Part shown: positions 35,258 to 47,624 of the stretch, in pieces | Position numbering within the stretch: position 1 is the stretch's first letter | Layout of the letters: every line of letters starts with the position of its first letter | Origin: Parapristionchus giblindavisi | Taxonomy: Eukaryota; Nematoda; Chromadorea; Rhabditida; Diplogasteridae | DNA length: 64,000 bases | Direction of reading: 5' to 3' | Assembly: GCA_943737045.1 (NCBI GenBank) | Contig: CALSFV010000209.1 | Location: 1,302,001 to 1,366,000 of the forward strand | The notes under the pieces: model-generated | Seen by the model: the letters and a program-made list of their open reading frames with translations, nothing else | Database searches by the model: none | What the model was told of the DNA's origin: nothing | Position numbers and translations under genes: made by a program

Positions 35258-35487
35258 GGATGATGATGACGATGAAACAAAGGGTCGACCTGTAAAAGGA
35301 GAGAGTAGCATATAATCATATAATAGATTTGAATGGTTGACAACGATATCACATTTCCGAAATCTAAAGTGGACAGCTTCACACTTTTGGCATCTTTTGC
35401 ATTTTTGAATACATTGGCCGAAGAGAACCTTTCAGCGTAGACCATCTCCATTGAACCGGGACGGACAAGCAGCAGAGAGTAGAGGTC

Positions 35488-35619
35488 GTATCCATGAACA
35501 TTATCAAACCTCTTGCCGTCAAACGTGACGTCACGAGCGGGATGATCTCTGGCGAACACCTCCACCTATGGTTGTGACGTCACGTTTGCCCTCAAACGTT
35601 TTGCCAACGTTCATGGATA
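35488..35619. mobile_element. Palindromic TGACGTCA MITE (unit 4)
   Basis: Diverged copy at the same position as in the other units; both TGACGTCA sites are retained. Confidence 0.7.
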
Positions 35620-36237
35620 GTCAATCGACCAATAATGGTTGCAGGATCTGAAAACACTTTGCATTTATAGGGGAAAGATGGACAAAGAACGCTAGAGAAA
35701 ATATGGAAGATCAAAGAGCAACTTGAGCAACTTAGAAATGAGACAAACCGGGAGCTGAGGGAAAAAAGGCTGCTAATTGCTTATTAGTTTCAGAGTAGTA
35801 TGAAATAAGGTAAAGTGCAAATTAAAGGAATTATGGAAAGAAAATGAAGGGCAACAGTAAGAAAGATATCTACGGTAGAGGATAAGAGTACTAATACATG
35901 ACTCATGCAAAAAATACACTAATCTATCCACGACACCACACCCAGCCGCAAATGGAGTAAACCCGGTGAGATTTATCAATTGCTCACAACCGGGAGTACC
36001 CCACCAACGGTCGAAGCGGGTTACGGTACCGTAAGAGAGGTGGGGATGGAGCGAGATGGATACGGTAAGTCCCTCAATAAGAAGTACTAGGAGGAACTAA
36101 TTGAGCGATCTACAATATTCCAATTATCGACTAACCGAGTGCGCGTGCATTGAGAATGCAATAGGTGAGACTCTAGGAATCTACCAAAATTACCTATCCA
36201 TGATATTATAAACTGCCGTATACTATTGCTCGACAGA

Positions 36238-36788
36238 AAGGATGGAACTACGATATGTGAACGGATACGGTAAGCCAGCAGATGAAACTACGGTAGGTCA
36301 ACGGATTCGGTAAGCCAGCGGATGAAACTACGGTAAGTCAACGGATACGGTAAGCCAGCAGATGAAACTACGGTAGGTCAACGGATACGGTAAGCCAGCG
36401 GATGAAACTACGGTAGGTCAACGGATACGGAAAGCCAGCGGATGAAACTACGGTAGGTCAACGGATACGGTAAGCCAGTGGATGAAACTACGGTAGGTCA
36501 ACGGATACGGTAAGCCAGCGGATGAAACTACGGTAGGTCAACGGATACGGTAAGCCAGCGGATGAAACTACGGTAGGTCAACGGATACGGTAAACCAGCG
36601 GATGAAACTACGGTAGGTCAACGGATACGATAAACCAGTGGATGAAACTACGGTAAGTTATCGGATACGGTAGTAGCGTTTGAAACTACGGTAGATCAAC
36701 GGATACGGTAGTCAGCGGATGAAACTACGGTAAGTCAACGGATACGGAAGTCAGCGGATGAAACTACGGTAAGTCAACGAATGCGGCA
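36238..36788. repeat. 40-bp minisatellite, ~14 copies (unit 4)
   Basis: Half the length of the arrays in units 1-3, with a different order of variants. Confidence 0.95.
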
Positions 36789-38368
36789 AGCTATGAGAGA
36801 AAATACAGTAGCAGAAAGACAATCGATACGACAATCGAGGGAAGGGGCATGATACCTCACTGAACATGCTGACGGATCCGTGTGTAGATGAACGAAGAAC
36901 CCTCCTGACGATGAGCGTAGAGTTAGCTATGGTAGTTGAGAGAGACGGGCGACGGAGTTACAGTTGAGCCGAGGAGAGATCAAGACGAGCCAAGTGGACG
37001 AGACGATAAATGAAAATAACCGTGATTATGCGGTCTTATATACGGATCCGCTCACGCGCTCGATCTTGGCGTTCTAGAAGGGATGATCTACCCTGTTCCT
37101 AGAGAAATCGAACTATGCGAATATTGATTCCTTCCCTGGCTCTTATGTGATCGTTCTTTGATCATAGAGGAGAGTGTGCAACTGTGAGAGAGTACAGACA
37201 GAGTGAGAGAGTGTGGTAAAGCGAGAGAGAGCAGAGAAAGAAACCATCAATAGTGCTGTTGACTCACTGGTGATTGATTCCCTAACTTCTGTGTCGCTTT
37301 CAATCTGTTTTCGACTAGGTCTTCTATGCCCCCTCTTCCTCTCCTCTTTCCTCATTCCATCCCTATTTAGTTTATTCGATATCTCAACTTTATCAATTTC
37401 GCACATAATTTCGTTGTTGTTGTCTAGTCTACCATCTCTTGCAGTCCAATTTTCTTATGATTATTTCTAACATCTTTTATCCTGTTCATTTCATTTGCAG
37501 TCTTTGGTAGTTTTGCAGCTCGACACTTGCATCCCTCTTCGTTTCCATTTAAAATTGATCTTTGATCTTTGCCTTCACCACGTGCGCTAACCTACGAAAG
37601 AACAGAAGTCGTGAGAGAGCGTGGGGGAAAAGAGTGAAGAGAAAGAAAACAATGCTCTCGCCAATGATCTACCATCGATAATGTTGATTGAGTATCCTTT
37701 CTCGGTTGCTCGCCTTCCTGTTAGAATGGCACTACTGTTCGCTACATCTATTTTCTTGTCTTTCTATCCTTAATTATTATAGTTCAGACTCTTGCTATTC
37801 TTGTCCCTCTTCCTTTCCTTCACTATTCATCCATCTCTCTATCTCTTTTTCTCTCTCCCATTCTCTTTTTTCCTGATTCAATATCGTTCTCGTTATCATA
37901 TTCATTATCACTTAATTTTGCTCTTTCATCATCACACGTTCCATTGTTTATTCATGAATACCTATTAATATTATCATTATTATTATTAATCTTTCCATCT
38001 CTCTACTTCTCTCTCCAATTATCCCTCTGGCAATGATCTTGCCATGTTCTCACTATATCTCATTCCTCTCTTCCTCTTTGTGTCACTCTCGGTGATTTTC
38101 CCGCCCTTTTCGGCTATGTCTCTTCCTTATCTTCTCTCTCTTTTTCCCTATCTCTCGCGTGATTATCGATCTGTTATTGCCTACTATCGTTCTTATTGTG
38201 TTCATCCCATCTTCCCCGTTCGTAATTCTCTCTCACATGTCTAGGATTCATAGTCTAAACTGAACTATTCCTTTTACTATTGATCTATCACTTTGTATAA
38301 TGTTAACTCTATTTCAGATCACTTTATTTATTTATTTAAATAAAATAAAGAATGTCAAATCTATTTCA

Positions 38369-38507
38369 GAGCACTTGGTCTATCGTCAGTGGTCGTGTCC
38401 ATGAAGCGCGACAGGATGGCAGTCAACGTCGTCTATTCACTGGCAAAGGTCGACATCATCGGAGACGACGTCGTCGGGAAATCTACGATCCTTTGCCCCT
38501 TTTGGAG
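38369..38507 (+). pseudogene. Exon with Walker A-like motif (unit 4)
   Basis: Between TTTCAG (acceptor) and TGGAG|GTACGAG (donor). From an ATG at 38401 it reads through VNVVYSLAKVDIIGDDVVGK and STILCPFW. GDDVVGKS matches G-x4-GK(S/T), preceded by hydrophobic residues as in beta-1 of Ras/Rho GTPases. It is the best preserved of four copies. No downstream exon with DTAG or NKxD motifs is seen, and a MITE sits 13 bp after the donor. It may be a captured GTPase exon; chance is not excluded. Confidence 0.4.
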
Positions 38508-38520
38508 GTACGAGTCTATC

Positions 38521-38660
38521 CACTGAGAGCAAACTTACCTGGAAAATCGTTACCCCGATACACTTTCCTGGCAAACGAAACGAAACCAAACGGTGAATTC
38601 AGCCGTTGAATTCCTTTCTATATCGGGGTAACGATTTGCCAGGTAAGTTTGCTCTCAGTG
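38521..38660. mobile_element. 140-bp foldback MITE
   Basis: Nearly perfect arms starting CACTGAGAGCAAACTTACCT and ending AGGTAAGTTTGCTCTCAGTG. The other units lack it (AGTCTACCTTGG at 6179-6190), which fixes the insertion point. Confidence 0.8.
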
Positions 38661-38894
38661 TCTTGGCTGATCCTAAACTCTATTCAAAAGGCATTAAAAG
38701 ATGAAAAATCAGAGAACACTCCTCGTTTTACACACTCTCGCCACTTTTTCTTATTCTTTCACCGGTTCTTAACATCAATTTTCTTTGCTTTCGGTCCTTC
38801 TTACGACAACGGCATCGCCCAATCATTATTCAGTCATCTTTGTGATTCTTAATGAGCGATGTCGTTAGCGGAAGAATTGGGATCTTTTTAGGCC

Positions 38895-39043
38895 GTATCC
38901 ATGAACGGTGGCAAACCGTTTGTCGCCAAACGTGACGTCACAACCGGAGGATCCTCGCCAAACTCGACTCCGCCAATGCTTGTGACGCCATGTTTGTCGT
39001 TGATGCCTCGTTTGTCAATCGGTTTGCCACCGTCCACGGATAC
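38895..39043. mobile_element. Second TGACGTCA-family MITE in unit 4
   Basis: Ends GTATCCATGAACGGTGGCAA and TTGCCACCGTCCACGGATAC, with one intact GTGACGTCAC inside. It belongs to the family at 2300-2432 but sits at a different place. Confidence 0.75.
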
Positions 39044-39095
39044 GCCCTCTCGTGCAACGTTCGAAAGAAACGAAAAGTGAAACGCTAACTATAAG

Positions 39096-39192
39096 GCGGT
39101 GTTGCATTTTCAAAACGTGTACACGTCCAAGTGCGTTATGCTAACTGAAAAACGCACGTCGACGTGCGCACGTTTTGAAAATGTAACACCGC
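39096..39192. mobile_element. 97-bp foldback element
   Basis: Arms GCGGTGTTGCATTTTCAAAA and TTTTGAAAATGTAACACCGC, with inner ACGTGTACACGTC and GACGTGCGCACGT. The same outer end GCGGTGTTGCATTTTC occurs at 56982. Confidence 0.75.
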
Positions 39193-39573
39193 ATAAACTT
39201 TATGATATTGTAGACAGTGAGTTGTTCTTGCGTAACTTTTGAAGATTATGATAGGAAAAATGGTTGATTCAATTGTAATGTATCGTTGTTCATGTCGATT
39301 CTTCGATTGGTCGTCGTTGCCGATGAACTTCTCAATGATCGAGTGAAGATGCGATCAACTACACAAGCCATCTTCTGAATCCTCCAGACTGCCGCGGGAG
39401 CGCCTGCTGGATTCTGCTTTCAGAAATAATAAAGCCATTTGGGGTGTGCTAATGCTTGTAATCGGTGTCCAAGCCCGCACAATTAAGTGGGCGGAGTCGG
39501 AATCGTGATATAAAGGGTACATAAGTACGGGAGCATCTGAGTATATGTAGATCGTTTGACATGCATTCTAATG

Positions 39574-39770
39574 GGGACCCATGGTATAGTGTATAAGACC
39601 TCGGTCAGTCAAACCGGCTGGTTGGTCTTCAAGGAAGTTCGAAGAGGGTTGGCAAATGATCAATACTCGCAACTTAGTCCAACTGTTTTTGCTGTTTTTT
39701 CCTTGACGTATTTCCGCTCCCCCTACGCTAACGTCTAGTGAGCGGCACAGGTCCCGCAGAATGATCGTGA
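39574..39770 (+). mobile_element. tRNA-related SINE-like element (unit 4)
   Basis: Decayed copy; the B-box region is shortened (GGAAGTTCGAAGAGG). Confidence 0.45.
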
Positions 39771-40059
39771 ACTAACTTTTTTCCTCCTTTAGGAAAATAT
39801 AGACAAAGCGCTGTACTTTGTGTTCCATTTATTTAATTATTTATTATTACCTTTCAATGATTTTTTAATTTGACATTCAGTTTAAATATTATGACTAATT
39901 TGCTTTTTATATAGTAATTTGTGTTACATTCTCTGCTATTTCAAAACTTAAAGCATACTTAAAATAAGTCACTGGTTTGGAGTTTGCTTTTAGCCAACTT
40001 GAAGTGAAAGATCATTTGACGAAACGTATTACAGTATATGCACCACTTGAATTAGACTT

Positions 40060-40995
40060 ACATGGGAATGGTGTGAACTGATATTTCCCGATTTTCACGT
40101 TGCAGGGTTTACTAAATCGACAACGCTGATTCCAAATCTTCATCATTCAGAAAACTCTAACCTTTTCGAACCACAGCAGGCTAACGGCATCAAAAGCCAA
40201 ATCCGCTTGCCACATAATCCTTAGAGCATTACTCACCAAGAACGTGACTGTACTGTTAAAAACGTACTCAATCTATATCAGACCAATTCTAGAAAGTGCT
40301 TCAATAGTCTTCAATCCATATCAGATAGGAGATAAAAAGATCTTAGAAAGGGTCCAAAACTATTTTACCAGACGAATATTCATGCGTTGTTTCAATGCCA
40401 CATGGGACTCAATGCCCTCAAGCATGCAAAGGAATAAACAACTAAATCTAGATACCCTTGAAACACGAAGAGAAGAAATCGATATCAAATCAGCTATGAA
40501 ACTTATCAGAGGAAAATATAAAATCTCTAATCGGAAACCACATTACTTTCGCACTTATACAACTCATAATGGTCTCAATTTTAATAATCCAGGCTCACGC
40601 TTTCACCACAGGCATAATAGCTTCTTTCCTAGAGCGGCAAGGCTTCTTGTTCGACCTAAAAACCGGATTACCTTTAGTTTCCCTGAGTGAAAATTGATTG
40701 AAATGTTCTCCCTATTCCCCATATTAAAGGGAGCGTTACCTCTCTCAATGGTCTCTACATTTTGCACACTATTTCACTGTTCTCTAACAACGAGAGAGCG
40801 TAGATCGTTGAAGAGACCGTTGATAAAGGTTTCAGTCCCTTTAATTCAATCTCGACGTTCTTGTGTTCACCAAAAAAAATCATCTCAACGATCTCTATCT
40901 GTTCGTCTCATTCATTCACACATTTTATATTATTTGTTATTTTCTGTACCGTGTTTCCTTGAAAACGCATAAATATTATTATTATTATTATTAAA
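40060..40995 (+). mobile_element. 5'-truncated LINE (ORF2 C-terminus and 3' tail)
   Basis: An open frame from about 40120 to 40690 encodes the C-terminal part of a non-LTR retrotransposon ORF2 (AKSACHIILRAL, YSIYIRPILESASIVFNPYQ, then a basic tail). The 3' end is an ATT microsatellite (40971-40994), typical of a LINE tail. It replaces sequence present at 7423-7670 in unit 1. The protein differs from the 48-51 kb LINE (which has CTYVRPLLEYCSELWSP at this point) but matches the fragment at 60096-60896, so the two fragments form one family. Confidence 0.75.
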
Positions 40996-41118
40996 AACCT
41001 GCGAAATGTTTTTCTGAAGCGAGTTATAGCCCGGCATAAAGCGATTTTTTACTTTTCTAGCCACTGTTCAGCTGATTTCCAAACGCGATATGATTTTTAT
41101 CGCTCTTCTCTTCTCTTA

Positions 41119-41227
41119 TGCATCGTTACATTTGCCTTACGTGCCTACGCCGTAACCTCCTCCGCCGCGTCTCCGTCGTTACGGCGGAGGTTACGGCGTA
41201 GGCACATAAGGCAAATGTAACGGTGCA
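41119..41227. mobile_element. 109-bp foldback MITE
   Basis: Arms TGCATCGTTACATTTGCCTT...CGTAACCTCC and the complement ending GTAACGGTGCA. Related half or whole copies occur at 56014-56130, 56700-56745 and 56982-57110. Confidence 0.8.
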
Positions 41228-41589
41228 TTACATGTGGCACAACAACGGTATTACAACGTATTACAACGGTGCAAACATACATAACACAAAGAAAAAATCA
41301 AATTTATAAAAATGAGGATAAAATGTGTTGCCGCGTTACATAAAAATAGTGGCATTTGCTTACTTTTTGAAAAGATCGAAAAGCCTGTATATAAAGAGGT
41401 TGGGCACGTATGAGTTTGGCCAAACTCGCTCTGCGTTTCGGACAAATTAGTTTGACCCGTTTTATATCATTTCACAACAGATCCGGTGACCCACCGCTTA
41501 GTTGATCTCGATAAAGTGTTTAATTCTTTTAAAAAACACCGTAATGTTCTATTTCCATTGGAAAAAAGCCGCCGTACAAATTCCCTTCT

Positions 41590-41637
41590 AAAAGGGAGCG
41601 AGATCGAAAAGTTCGCTCCCTTTTCCCCTTATAAAAG
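41590..41637 (+). promoter_or_regulatory. TATA box and hairpin, promoter of B4
   Basis: TATAAAAG at 41630-41637 and the intact AAAAGGGAGCGA/TCGCTCCCTTTT hairpin. The upstream region between 7423 and 7670 of unit 1, including a TTAA MITE, is replaced here by the LINE fragment, yet the promoter core is unchanged. Confidence 0.5.
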
Positions 41638-41994
41638 ATGAGAATCGGGTGGAAGTTCAATCCATTTTAGGGGTATGGGCTAGTGTCAGAAAGAGAGTGA
41701 ACTTTTTCAGTGAGAGCGAGCTTTTGCAAATTCTGAAATTCGGCAGGTTCCATTGTTCGATAACCAACGTTCGATCTTTTGGTATTCTACTTTTTCTCGG
41801 AGGATCCGACATTGCAGACTAAGAAAAGCTACATTTATCTTGATTGTGACTTCTTAGTTAGACTTTCCCTTCAAATTACTGGTTTGAATTTAGATATTTT
41901 AGCTTCCTACACAATTGACATAACTTTCCTTTAAAAGACTCCAGACTTCACCATATCTTTCTATAACTCACCATTTCTTCGTAGGGTCAAAACG

Positions 41995-42195
41995 ATGCAT
42001 ATACGCATAGTCTTGTTCACCATAAGTCTGGCCGTATCAATTCCTATGTATATTTTGTACATAATTCAACTGGTCATGATTTCGATTAAACCGTCATTTT
42101 CAACCGCGTTCTACACTATCTATTTCATCGGTGGAATCCTGGTGAGTACTGCATCGTTTCTATATTCCTGTCGCACCTGTTACGGGTGTATCAAA

Positions 42196-42226
<31 letters not shown>

Positions 42227-44637
42227 CGTTACTTTTCCGATTCAGTGGAAACATTAAATTAATTAAATTAATAATATTAAAAGATGTGCAGGTATAAGTT
42301 TTCATGAACTTAAAATTGCTTAGTTAATCGTTATAAAGTGTATTACTGTTACTGTTACTACAAAAGTGAAGACTAGGACACAATAATTTCTACTTTGTTT
42401 CGTTCCCTTTATTTTGTGCACGTTTTGTTTCTTCACCTGTCTTCACTTTTGTATTGCTTTCCAAAAAATATTTAAAATATTAAAGCTTATATTGTCCGTA
42501 TAAAATGTACTTGCATAATTGCATTGCTACTGCTGCTAAACAGAGGAAGAACTATCGATTAACTCCCCACTCTTTCCTCCATTCCTTCCTCGCTCTCTCT
42601 GATCTACCTACTCTCTCACCGGTGCTCTTTCTCTAAACATAGAAATTCATTGTGGCAGTGGTTGGCTACTCTCGTACCAAATAAACAAGTGTATTTTATA
42701 CGGTCAATATTAGGACCTCATTTTTTACACCCTCAACGTCTTCTTCTATCAACTGCCACAACAGCCGGGAATTACGGAATTCTCTGAACGATTCATCCTT
42801 TCGAGCAACAATACAGCCTTCAGACCCGAGTATTCGTGGATGATATCGATCGCCAATACGTAAAACAATTTCCACTATACAGTCCCGTTCGGCGATTTAC
42901 TGATGTCGTTGCAGTTCAATGTTTCTATTTCCTGGGACCCAGGATGCCATAAACGTTCTCATTTCGATAAATCGATTGACTGCGCTAATGTATCCAATTC
43001 TCTATCGAAAGGTTCGATACAAAATTCTTCCGTTTAGACAAGCGTGCATTTTTAGCTCTTCACCAAGCGAAAAACTTACTTATTCTTATTTTTGACCTTT
43101 CTTTTTGGATGCATTTCGAGTTTTCCAAGTTTCGGAGCTCAAGGATCTCTGTATAACCTTGGAGGCAGTGGGGATGCAGCCGTAAGTGTATTTTTAACAG
43201 AGCCATTTTTAATAGAATTAATGTCGTTGTTATTATTCTTATTATTTTACAATAAAATTTAAGGTTTATATGATGAGCGGCAACAAGATCAGCATTTTCT
43301 CACAGGTATTCAGTTCATTCGTTCAACATTATCTCATGTACCTCTACTGTATACCCCCCTCGGGTAAAATCTTAGAGATTCATCACACCAACCGAATTAC
43401 ATATCTGATATTGATATTCATTCCCATTATGTTTAAAGCTCACTATGAGCATTGAAAGTACAACTTTGCATGCTTGGCTCTCTCATTTTCTCATTGTCTC
43501 TCACGCTAATTTCCCTACAGTATAAACAATATTCGCCATGTTAATCGTTGCGGGAGTCGATCATGCAAACTGAAGGGTCTCCTTCTTTAACGTAAGATTC
43601 ATTATGGAGATTACAGGTACATCAAAACATCGTGACTGCCATTTATGCTTTTACTTTGGACGGACTTGCTTTTGCAATCTACTGTCGCATTGCCGTTCAT
43701 TTAATGGTAGTTAAAGTGAGTGAGGGTACTGCAACGGGTTATAATTAAAGATTGTTCAAGGAGCTTGTGATTTTGTCCATTCATATTTAGTAATGCAGAT
43801 ACATTACTTTACTTGTATTGCGGCATCATCTTGAGTCGAGTTATAACAAATTGTTTTGTCGCTTTTGAATTACAATTGTCGCCTTTGCCGTCTCCGATTT
43901 TGCAGGGTAATATTATAGTAAGTAGCGCGCAGAAAAAGAAAACTTATTTTTTCGCAATATACTCATGAAATCGCAAAACATTAACGAAAAAGTAAGAAGT
44001 AAGTTACCATTTGCGCGCTGCTTACTATAATATTTCCCTGCAAAACCGGAGGTGGAGCCGTTGTTTATCGAGCACTGTGAGAGCTTTGTGATGATGTTTT
44101 AACCTTTTGAAGAACATAATCTTCTTATTTTTAGGTGGAACGCGGCGTGGATGTTCGTCTGGCGTTACTAGGATTTTTCATTCTTCTAACAAATATTCCA
44201 GCGATTGCCTATCAGGTATTTGGTGAAATATCTTTTGAATTATTTGGAATAGTGAAGATGGAAGAAAAGCAATTACTTTTTCACCTCGTTGGTGGATTAG
44301 CCAATACTGGGTGGGAATTTTAATTTTTGCATCCGTTTTTTTCTTCTAATAAAACAAATTTTATCAGTTGTCTTGGTTCTTCGATTACAATGACGATAGA
44401 GGTTTAATTGTCTATCAATCACTTCCGTGGGTTGTTATATGCAAAACACTCACACCGGCTACACTCATGATGCTAACTAACAGAAGTATGAGAATGGAAA
44501 TCTTGTAGGTGTTAAAAAAATTATTGAAAGTAAGTATGATGTTCAGAAAGCTGCTCCCTGAAGCTCGGAGATCCAAGTTCAGCGATTCAGAACCTACTAC
44601 ATCGATAATATACATCGCTTCTAATACTACTCCGTAG
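41995..44637 (+). CDS. Seven-transmembrane chemoreceptor B4 (Srv/Srg-like), intact
   Basis: Nine exons: 41995-42141, 42714-42859, 42915-43011, 43056-43181, 43264-43305, 43617-43715, 44135-44215, 44368-44504, 44547-44637; 966 coding bases, 321 residues. All introns are GT-AG and phases agree. Likely a G-protein-coupled receptor in chemosensory neuron membranes. TM1 about residues 5-31, TM2 38-65, an extracellular loop with NNT sequon, TM3 ending in INRLTALMYP (about 115-125), TM4 133-155, TM5 190-216, TM6 224-246, TM7 258-285 with TPATLMMLTN, then a basic tail ending IASNTTP. The ATG is chosen because exon 1 of every copy starts with MHIRIV-like sequence. Length fits nematode serpentine receptors. 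The ligand is unknown. Srv versus Srg assignment is uncertain. Confidence 0.85.
43891..44050. mobile_element. Palindromic MITE in intron 6 of B4
   Basis: Slightly shortened copy of 10051-10215; it does not touch splice sites. Confidence 0.75.
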
Positions 44638-44956
44638 ATAATTCCCAGTAAATTTCCATCCAGACTATTTATCATAATGACGAGTAAATGAAAAACACTG
44701 CGTACATTAAAATACATTAGTAAAGGGGAATATCTTGCAATATCTTATTTCTTCCACATAAAATAATAATGTTCTAATGATTGAAAGATTGAGAGAAAAG
44801 AGATAGTCAAACAACGAGAGTTCTCTTATAACTATGAGTAATATATAATAATAATAATAAACATATAAACAAAGAACATCCAGACTATGCAAAGAATAGG
44901 CTTCAGATAGAATTCCCCCCTAAGCACTACTCCCCCTCTGTACCCTTCCTCTCTCA

Positions 44957-45220
44957 GCTCCGATGGCGTAGCGGTAAGTCTCTAGACCTCTCACCCGAGT
45001 AGGAATAGAGTTCGCAGGTTCGAACCCATCGGAGTAGTGGGCGCTAGTCACCTGCATTCCAACGATCCCGTCGTATGGGTGAATCCAAATCCAATTCCAA
45101 AGTCCAATTACTCCAAAGTTCCAAGTATTCCAAAGTGCATATCCAATCCAAATATGTTGTATACACTGCAGTATGGCACAAACGAATGGTGCTTGAAACT
45201 TTTTTGTTTTTGTTTGGTAT
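44957..45220 (+). mobile_element. tRNA-derived SINE (unit 4)
   Basis: Head 44957-45036 with both boxes and the nine-base closing stem intact. Confidence 0.65.
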
Positions 45221-45249
45221 CCGCCCCCTCCTTCATGTCTATTCTATCG

Positions 45250-45760
45250 GTCCGTATAGATTCACTTATTTTCGAATTTATAAAATAAATAACGAGTTTG
45301 ATGAGAAATAACAACCAATCAATGAAAAAAAACTGAATAAATTGGTCAATTTTGGTTCGTTGGAGCAATTTATTCATCATGAAAGCAATGATTTTTGTTA
45401 AATGGCAATATTTTGCCCAAATTTATTTTAATTTAGTAGATTCGATGGAAAGAAAATCAATAAAAAGAAAGAAAAATAATGAAAATGGCTGGATCACTCG
45501 CAATCCCGTCTGATCCGTTCAGATCCATTTATACCGATCAATTATTCGTAAAGGCACGCGACAAGCTAATTTGAAGTAATAGATAAGATAGAAATTGAAT
45601 CAATGAAAGCATAGCATTCAGTAATAATTTACAAATCTTTTCTAGAACAACCTTCGGTAATAGAAAAAAAACTTTTGGAAACTGGCTTTAGAAGTTAGTG
45701 AGAAGAAGTTGTAATACATAAACATGTATATTGAAATAGTTCACTCCGTTAGTTCACTAC
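45250..45760. repeat. Start of diverged unit 5
   Basis: GTCCGTATAGATTCACTTAT resumes the unit start, followed by a ~225-bp insertion (about 45321-45548) and then the familiar GGCACGCGACAAGCTAATTT. After this the similarity continues into receptor A5 but the inverted-repeat block of units 1-4 is absent. Confidence 0.75.
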
Positions 45761-46600
45761 ATACTATGCTAAAACTTACGCAGGATGTGGCATCACAAAC
45801 TTAAAAAAACTTATTTTGATTATGACTTTTCAGTTATGTTCGTCCTTCAAATTACTGGCTTGAACGGATGTTTGCAGCTGATATCGTATACTCAACTTTC
45901 CTAAAAAAATACTACTCAATACATCTGCCTACAAGCAAGAACGACTTCACCATATCTTTCTATAACACACTATTACTTAGTAGCCTCACAACGATGCATA
46001 TACGCATAGTCTTGTTCACTATAAGTCTGGCCCTATCTATTCCTATGTTTATTTTGTACATAATTCAACTGGTCATGATATCTATTAATCTGCCTTTTCA
46101 TCTGCGTTCTACACTATCTATTTCTTCGGTGGAATCGTGGTAAATAGTACAGGCATTCAATTTACAATTCCTTTTGGCAATATCTTTTGAGCACATATTT
46201 TTTGTTTCGTTTTTTTTTGCATTCCTATAGCAAAAATTCAAATATTGTCTTAGGACCTCACTTTTTACTCCTTCAATGTCTTCTTTTATTAGAGTTAAAG
46301 TAATGAAAGAATGGTTTTAAAGTAGGTTGTGTTAGAAAAGAAACTATGTAAAGACTGACTATCTAGAGATAAAACGATCCAGTGTTTCGGCCCTGGTCCA
46401 AATCACATACCTAATTATAATATTACTTTAGGACCTCACTTTTTACACCTTCAATGTCTTCTTCTATCAACTATCACAACAACCTGGAATTATGGAATTC
46501 TAGGAACGGTTCAACCCTTCGAGAAACAATACAGCCTTCAGACCCGAATACCCGTGGATGATATCGATTGCCAATACGTATAACAATTCCCGCTTGATAT

Positions 46601-46660
46601 GTACGCTGTGTCACCCTCCCTATAAGGCAAGCCATGGTTAGGGAGGGTGACACTGCGTAC
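46601..46660. repeat. 60-bp near-perfect palindrome
   Basis: Arms GTACGCTGTGTCACCCTCCC and GGGAGGGTGACACTGCGTAC in intron 2 of A5. It is followed by about 310 bp of AT-rich DNA (to 46970) not found in other receptor copies; the 108-codon frame there has no recognisable motif and begins inside the palindrome. Confidence 0.75.
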
Positions 46661-47624
46661 CGCCTTTGCCGCCCTCATTTTTATAAACAAAATAAGGAAA
46701 TTTTAAAAAATCTTATTGGTCATCATCGTTGGTTGACTATTAAAGATGGAGAAACCTATTGCAAAATTTCCTCAATTTTCAAAAATTACACTTCCCTGCA
46801 CGGGCCTGCTCTTTCGAGGGACTCCACTTACATAATTTTTATAAATGACTTTTCTTCTTTTTCAATGATCTATCTTCTCTCTACATATTTCAAGACACGG
46901 ATTGCGTCACGAAATTTAAAAAGCATTAAAAAATCGTTATTTTTTCAATGCAAAATATAAAAGTAAATATTGCAGTTCAATGTTTCTGTTGCCTGGGATC
47001 CAGGACGCCATAAACGTACTCATATCGATAAATCGATTGACTGCGCTGATGTATCCGATTATCTATCAAAAAGTTTGATACAAAGTTTCTCCGCTATAAC
47101 ATGCCTTCATTTTTAGCTCTTCACCAAAAGAAAAACATACTTATTCTTATTTTTCACATTTCTTTTTGGATGCGTTTCGAGTTTTCCAAGCTTCGGAGCT
47201 CGTGGATATTTTGTTAACTTTGGAGGCAGTGGAGATGCTGCGGTAAGTGTATTATTCTAATAGGACTGTAATTAAGATAATAATATACTTTATGCGATGC
47301 AAAAGTAAAGTTCAATTTCTGATAAAATATTTGATAGGTAGTGGAGTACGCATAAATACGATGCTACGACTTGGGTAGCAAAGATGGAAATTACAAATAA
47401 AATGAATTCTCAGAAGAATTTACAATAAAATTTAAGGTATATTTCATGAACGGTAACAAGATCAGCTTTTTCTCAGGGGTAATATCATCGATTGAGGCAT
47501 GCGAAATTGCTTAAGGTCATTGCAGGTTCCACAAAACATCGTGACTGCCATTTATACTTTTACTTTGGACGGACTTGCTTTTTTGATCTACTGTCGCATT
47601 GCCGTTCATTTAATGATAGCCAAA

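Larger units (their letters stand above)
34746..39505. mobile_element. ~4.8-kb inverted-repeat block (unit 4)
   Basis: Arms at 34746-34825 and about 39424-39505. It is internally shorter because of the reduced minisatellite, yet carries three further foldback insertions near its right end. Confidence 0.55.
33179..45249. repeat. Segmental tandem unit 4
   Basis: 12.07 kb, the most diverged and longest unit. It differs by lacking the first TTAA MITE, expanding the 32-bp repeat, contracting the minisatellite and gaining several MITEs and a LINE fragment. Confidence 0.9.

Noticed and set aside
46634..46960. 108-codon frame in intron 2 of A5
   Set aside because: It begins inside a palindrome, has no motif, and sits in an AT-rich insertion within a pseudogene.
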